From NCBI GenBank assembly GCA_937864235.1, contig CALMJI010000027.1, forward strand, positions 1 to 45,378: a DNA stretch of 45,378 bases, read 5' to 3'. Below the pieces are notes generated by a model that was not told the DNA's origin, searched no databases, and saw only the letters and a program-made list of their open reading frames with translations. This document shows, in pieces, positions 43,736 through 45,378 of this stretch. The translations under genes and the position numbers were made by a program. This DNA is from an uncultured bacterium. Lineage in GTDB: Bacteria > Patescibacteriota > Minisyncoccia > SW-4-49-11. The first letter of the stretch is position 1; each line of letters starts with the position of its first letter.

Positions 43736-45181
43736 ATGCAAAATACCAAATGCCAATTGATTGTCTATCCTAATAGTCTGGGTAATAATTTAGCTGATTT
43801 AGATTATGTTTTAACAAATTACTTTAGTGATATTATTGGAGGAGTACATATTTTACCTTTTTATCCTTCATCTGCTGACAGAGGTTTTGCTCCTATCACT
43901 TATGATACTGTGGATAGTTCATTTGGGTCTTGGGATGACATTCATAAAATAGCTAGTAAATTTGATATTATGGTTGATTTTATGGCCAATCATATTTCTA
44001 AGCAATCTGTTTATTTCCAAGATTTTCTAGAAAATGGGGAAACTTCAGAATATGCGGATATGTTTTTACCAACTACCAAATTAGCTCCTAATGGAGATAT
44101 AGCCGAATCAGATATTGCTAAAATTTATACGAGAAAGCCTCGAGCTCCATTTGTAGAAGTTATGGGCAAAAATGGCACGAAGCATATTGTATGGAGTACT
44201 TTTGAGGAAGAGCAAATCGATGTAGATATATATTCTCCTGTCACGCGTCAGGTTTTTGGTAAATATTTAGAGTTTTTATGCCAGCAAAAAATCAAATATA
44301 TGAGAATTGATGCTTTTGCTTATGTGACCAAAGAACTCGGCACCCATTCTTTCTTTTTAGAGCCATATGTCTGGGAAGTTTTAGATTGGATTCAAAATAC
44401 AGTTGCAGATTATGGAGTCACAATATTACCAGAAATTCATGAACATTATTCAATTCAAAAATCTATTCAGTCAAAAGGATTCTGGGTCTATGATTTCGCA
44501 TTGCCAATGTTATGTCTCGAGGCTATTTTCCATAATAATGCTATCAATTTGAAATATTGGCTCAGTATATGTCCAAGAAATCAATTCACTACTCTAGATA
44601 CTCATGATGGAATTGGAGTAGTAGATGTGGCAGACTTATTATCTGATGAGCAAATCCGGAAGACCTCAGAACAAATTTCTATCAGAGGAGGTAATCTCAA
44701 TGAGAGATTTAGTAATAATGCAGAATACAAAAATGTAGATATATACCAAATTAACTGTACTTATTACTCTGCTCTGGGTGAGGACGATAATGCCTATATT
44801 ATTACTAGAACAATTCAAATCTTCACTCCTGGGATTCCACAAATTTATTATGTAGGTCTATTAGCAGGAGCTAATGATGTAGATTTATTGGAGAAGACAA
44901 AAGTTGGACGAGATATTAATAGACACTTTTATACTTTAGATGAGATTAAAAGTAATATAGAAAGACCAGTTGTACAAAGATTATTCAATCTTATGAGATT
45001 TCGTAATAATTGTAAAGCTTTCTTGGGAGAATTAACTATTTTAGACTCAGAAAATGATATTCTACACCTAAGATGGGATTATAATGAGATTTATGCCATC
45101 GCTTATATTGATCTTACCAATTATACTGCTAAAGTTGAACATAATAACTATTTAGGTGAAGTTATTGTATTTGATGTATAG
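43736..45181 (+). CDS. Sucrose phosphorylase (GH13)
   Basis: The 481-aa enzyme would convert sucrose and phosphate to glucose 1-phosphate and fructose. It follows known sucrose phosphorylases from end to end: GGVHILPFYPSSADRGFAPI, MVDFMANHIS, YMRIDAFAYVTKE (nucleophile Asp192), ILPEIHEHY (acid/base Glu233), TLDTHDGIGVVD (Asp288), IYQINCTYYSALG and GIPQIYYVGLLAGANDVDLL. These positions fit the D192/E232/D290 triad of the Bifidobacterium enzyme. No transporter or other sugar gene is next to it. The related glucosylglycerate phosphorylases are the main alternative. Confidence 0.9.
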   Translation: MQNTKCQLIVYPNSLGNNLADLDYVLTNYFSDIIGGVHILPFYPSSADRGFAPITYDTVDSSFGSWDDIHKIASKFDIMVDFMANHISKQSVYFQDFLENGETSEYADMFLPTTKLAPNGDIAESDIAKIYTRKPRAPFVEVMGKNGTKHIVWSTFEEEQIDVDIYSPVTRQVFGKYLEFLCQQKIKYMRIDAFAYVTKELGTHSFFLEPYVWEVLDWIQNTVADYGVTILPEIHEHYSIQKSIQSKGFWVYDFALPMLCLEAIFHNNAINLKYWLSICPRNQFTTLDTHDGIGVVDVADLLSDEQIRKTSEQISIRGGNLNERFSNNAEYKNVDIYQINCTYYSALGEDDNAYIITRTIQIFTPGIPQIYYVGLLAGANDVDLLEKTKVGRDINRHFYTLDEIKSNIERPVVQRLFNLMRFRNNCKAFLGELTILDSENDILHLRWDYNEIYAIAYIDLTNYTAKVEHNNYLGEVIVFDV

Positions 45182-45198
45182 AGATAAGTAGTGATTTT

Positions 45199-45378
45199 GT
45201 TCGAATGCAGGGACTCGGTCACAAGTAATTTCCCTGACGGGAAATTCTCGCGACCCCGTCTCGCGGCGTTCGCCTTGTACTTTGCACAAACTCACGCATC
45301 GCTCCGACTTTCTCGTCCTGACGAAAGCCAAGCAATTGGCTTTCTTATTCTCTCACTTCGTTGTTCGAATGCAGGGAC
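45199..45378. repeat. Hairpin-rich repeat bounded by direct repeats at the window edge
   Basis: A 16-base sequence GTTCGAATGCAGGGAC occurs at 45199-45214 and again at 45363-45378, the last bases of the window. Between them are a hairpin AATTTCCC/GGGAAATT (about 45227-45246) and a hairpin GAAAGCCAA/TTGGCTTTC (about 45324-45346). The composition is far more G+C-rich than the genes. This looks like one unit (164 bases) of a tandem or dispersed repeat. Confidence 0.65.

Noticed and set aside
45199-45214. tRNA-like TΨC sequence (GTTCGAAT) in the terminal repeat
   Set aside because: No acceptor or anticodon stems can be drawn around it; it is part of a direct repeat.

Overview
The window is AT-rich bacterial chromosome with dense genes, short spacers and the standard genetic code (TGA is used as a stop). 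The gene content and the 16S rRNA point to a Candidate Phyla Radiation (Patescibacteria) genome. The 16S gene departs from consensus in universal-primer regions (AGCAGCGG for GCCGCGG in the 515 region, AATAGACGG for AATTGACGG in the 926 region). It stands alone, with no 23S, 5S or tRNA beside it in the window. Several housekeeping proteins are present in worn-down form. I cannot fix the phylum; Microgenomates, Katanobacteria or Dojkabacteria-like lineages seem the most likely neighbourhood.

Layout. 1-666 (-): truncated type IV pilin-like gene whose promoter spacer contains a run of 12 G. 670-1142: repeat-filled spacer. 1143-1544 (+): VanZ-like protein. 1615-3543 (-): dnaK with a CIRCE operator. 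3629-7547 (-): dksA/TraR-like gene, class A penicillin-binding protein, tatD. 7582-11406 (-): membrane protein, TraD/VirD4-like ATPase and membrane partner. 11550-15455 (-): ybaB, secD, secF and a DHH-like protein. 15556-20786 (-): mreB, mreC, mreD, mrdA and a GT4 glycosyltransferase (cell shape and wall). 20842-21267 (-) dut faces 21320-23189 (+), which holds an EVE protein, a possible MTHFR-like barrel and ung. 23238-23390 (+): a free-standing structured RNA with a consensus promoter and terminator, family unknown to me. 23397-28388 (-): cmk, a broken small gene, lepA, a small membrane protein and murJ. 28619-30119 (-): 16S rRNA with processing stem, promoter and terminator. 30593-32563 (-): greA, metG. 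32681-34618 (+): a PriA-like protein without the helicase motifs. 34769-38912 (-): ruvB, a small membrane protein, a PH-domain protein and a lamin-tail surface protein. 38974-42402 (-): three membrane-anchored proteins sharing one N-terminal module, two of them from a 1,212-bp tandem duplication. 42478-43284 (-): glutaminyl-peptide cyclotransferase. 43736-45181 (+): sucrose phosphorylase. 45182-45378: hairpin-rich repeat.

Themes. (1) Many promoters place the -10 box only about 8-12 bases before the start codon, and I saw no clear Shine-Dalgarno sequence before the starts I inspected, although the 16S anti-SD is intact; leaderless translation seems common. (2) GC-rich inverted repeats of one family occupy four intergenic sites. 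(3) Cell-surface and wall functions dominate: pilin, PBPs, Mre, Sec, MurJ, LTD, propeller proteins. (4) Several proteins keep a family fold but lack its active-site residues: PriA, DHH and DksA. The items most worth following are the homopolymeric pilin promoter, the unidentified RNA, the chimeric tandem duplication and the ATPase-dead PriA.
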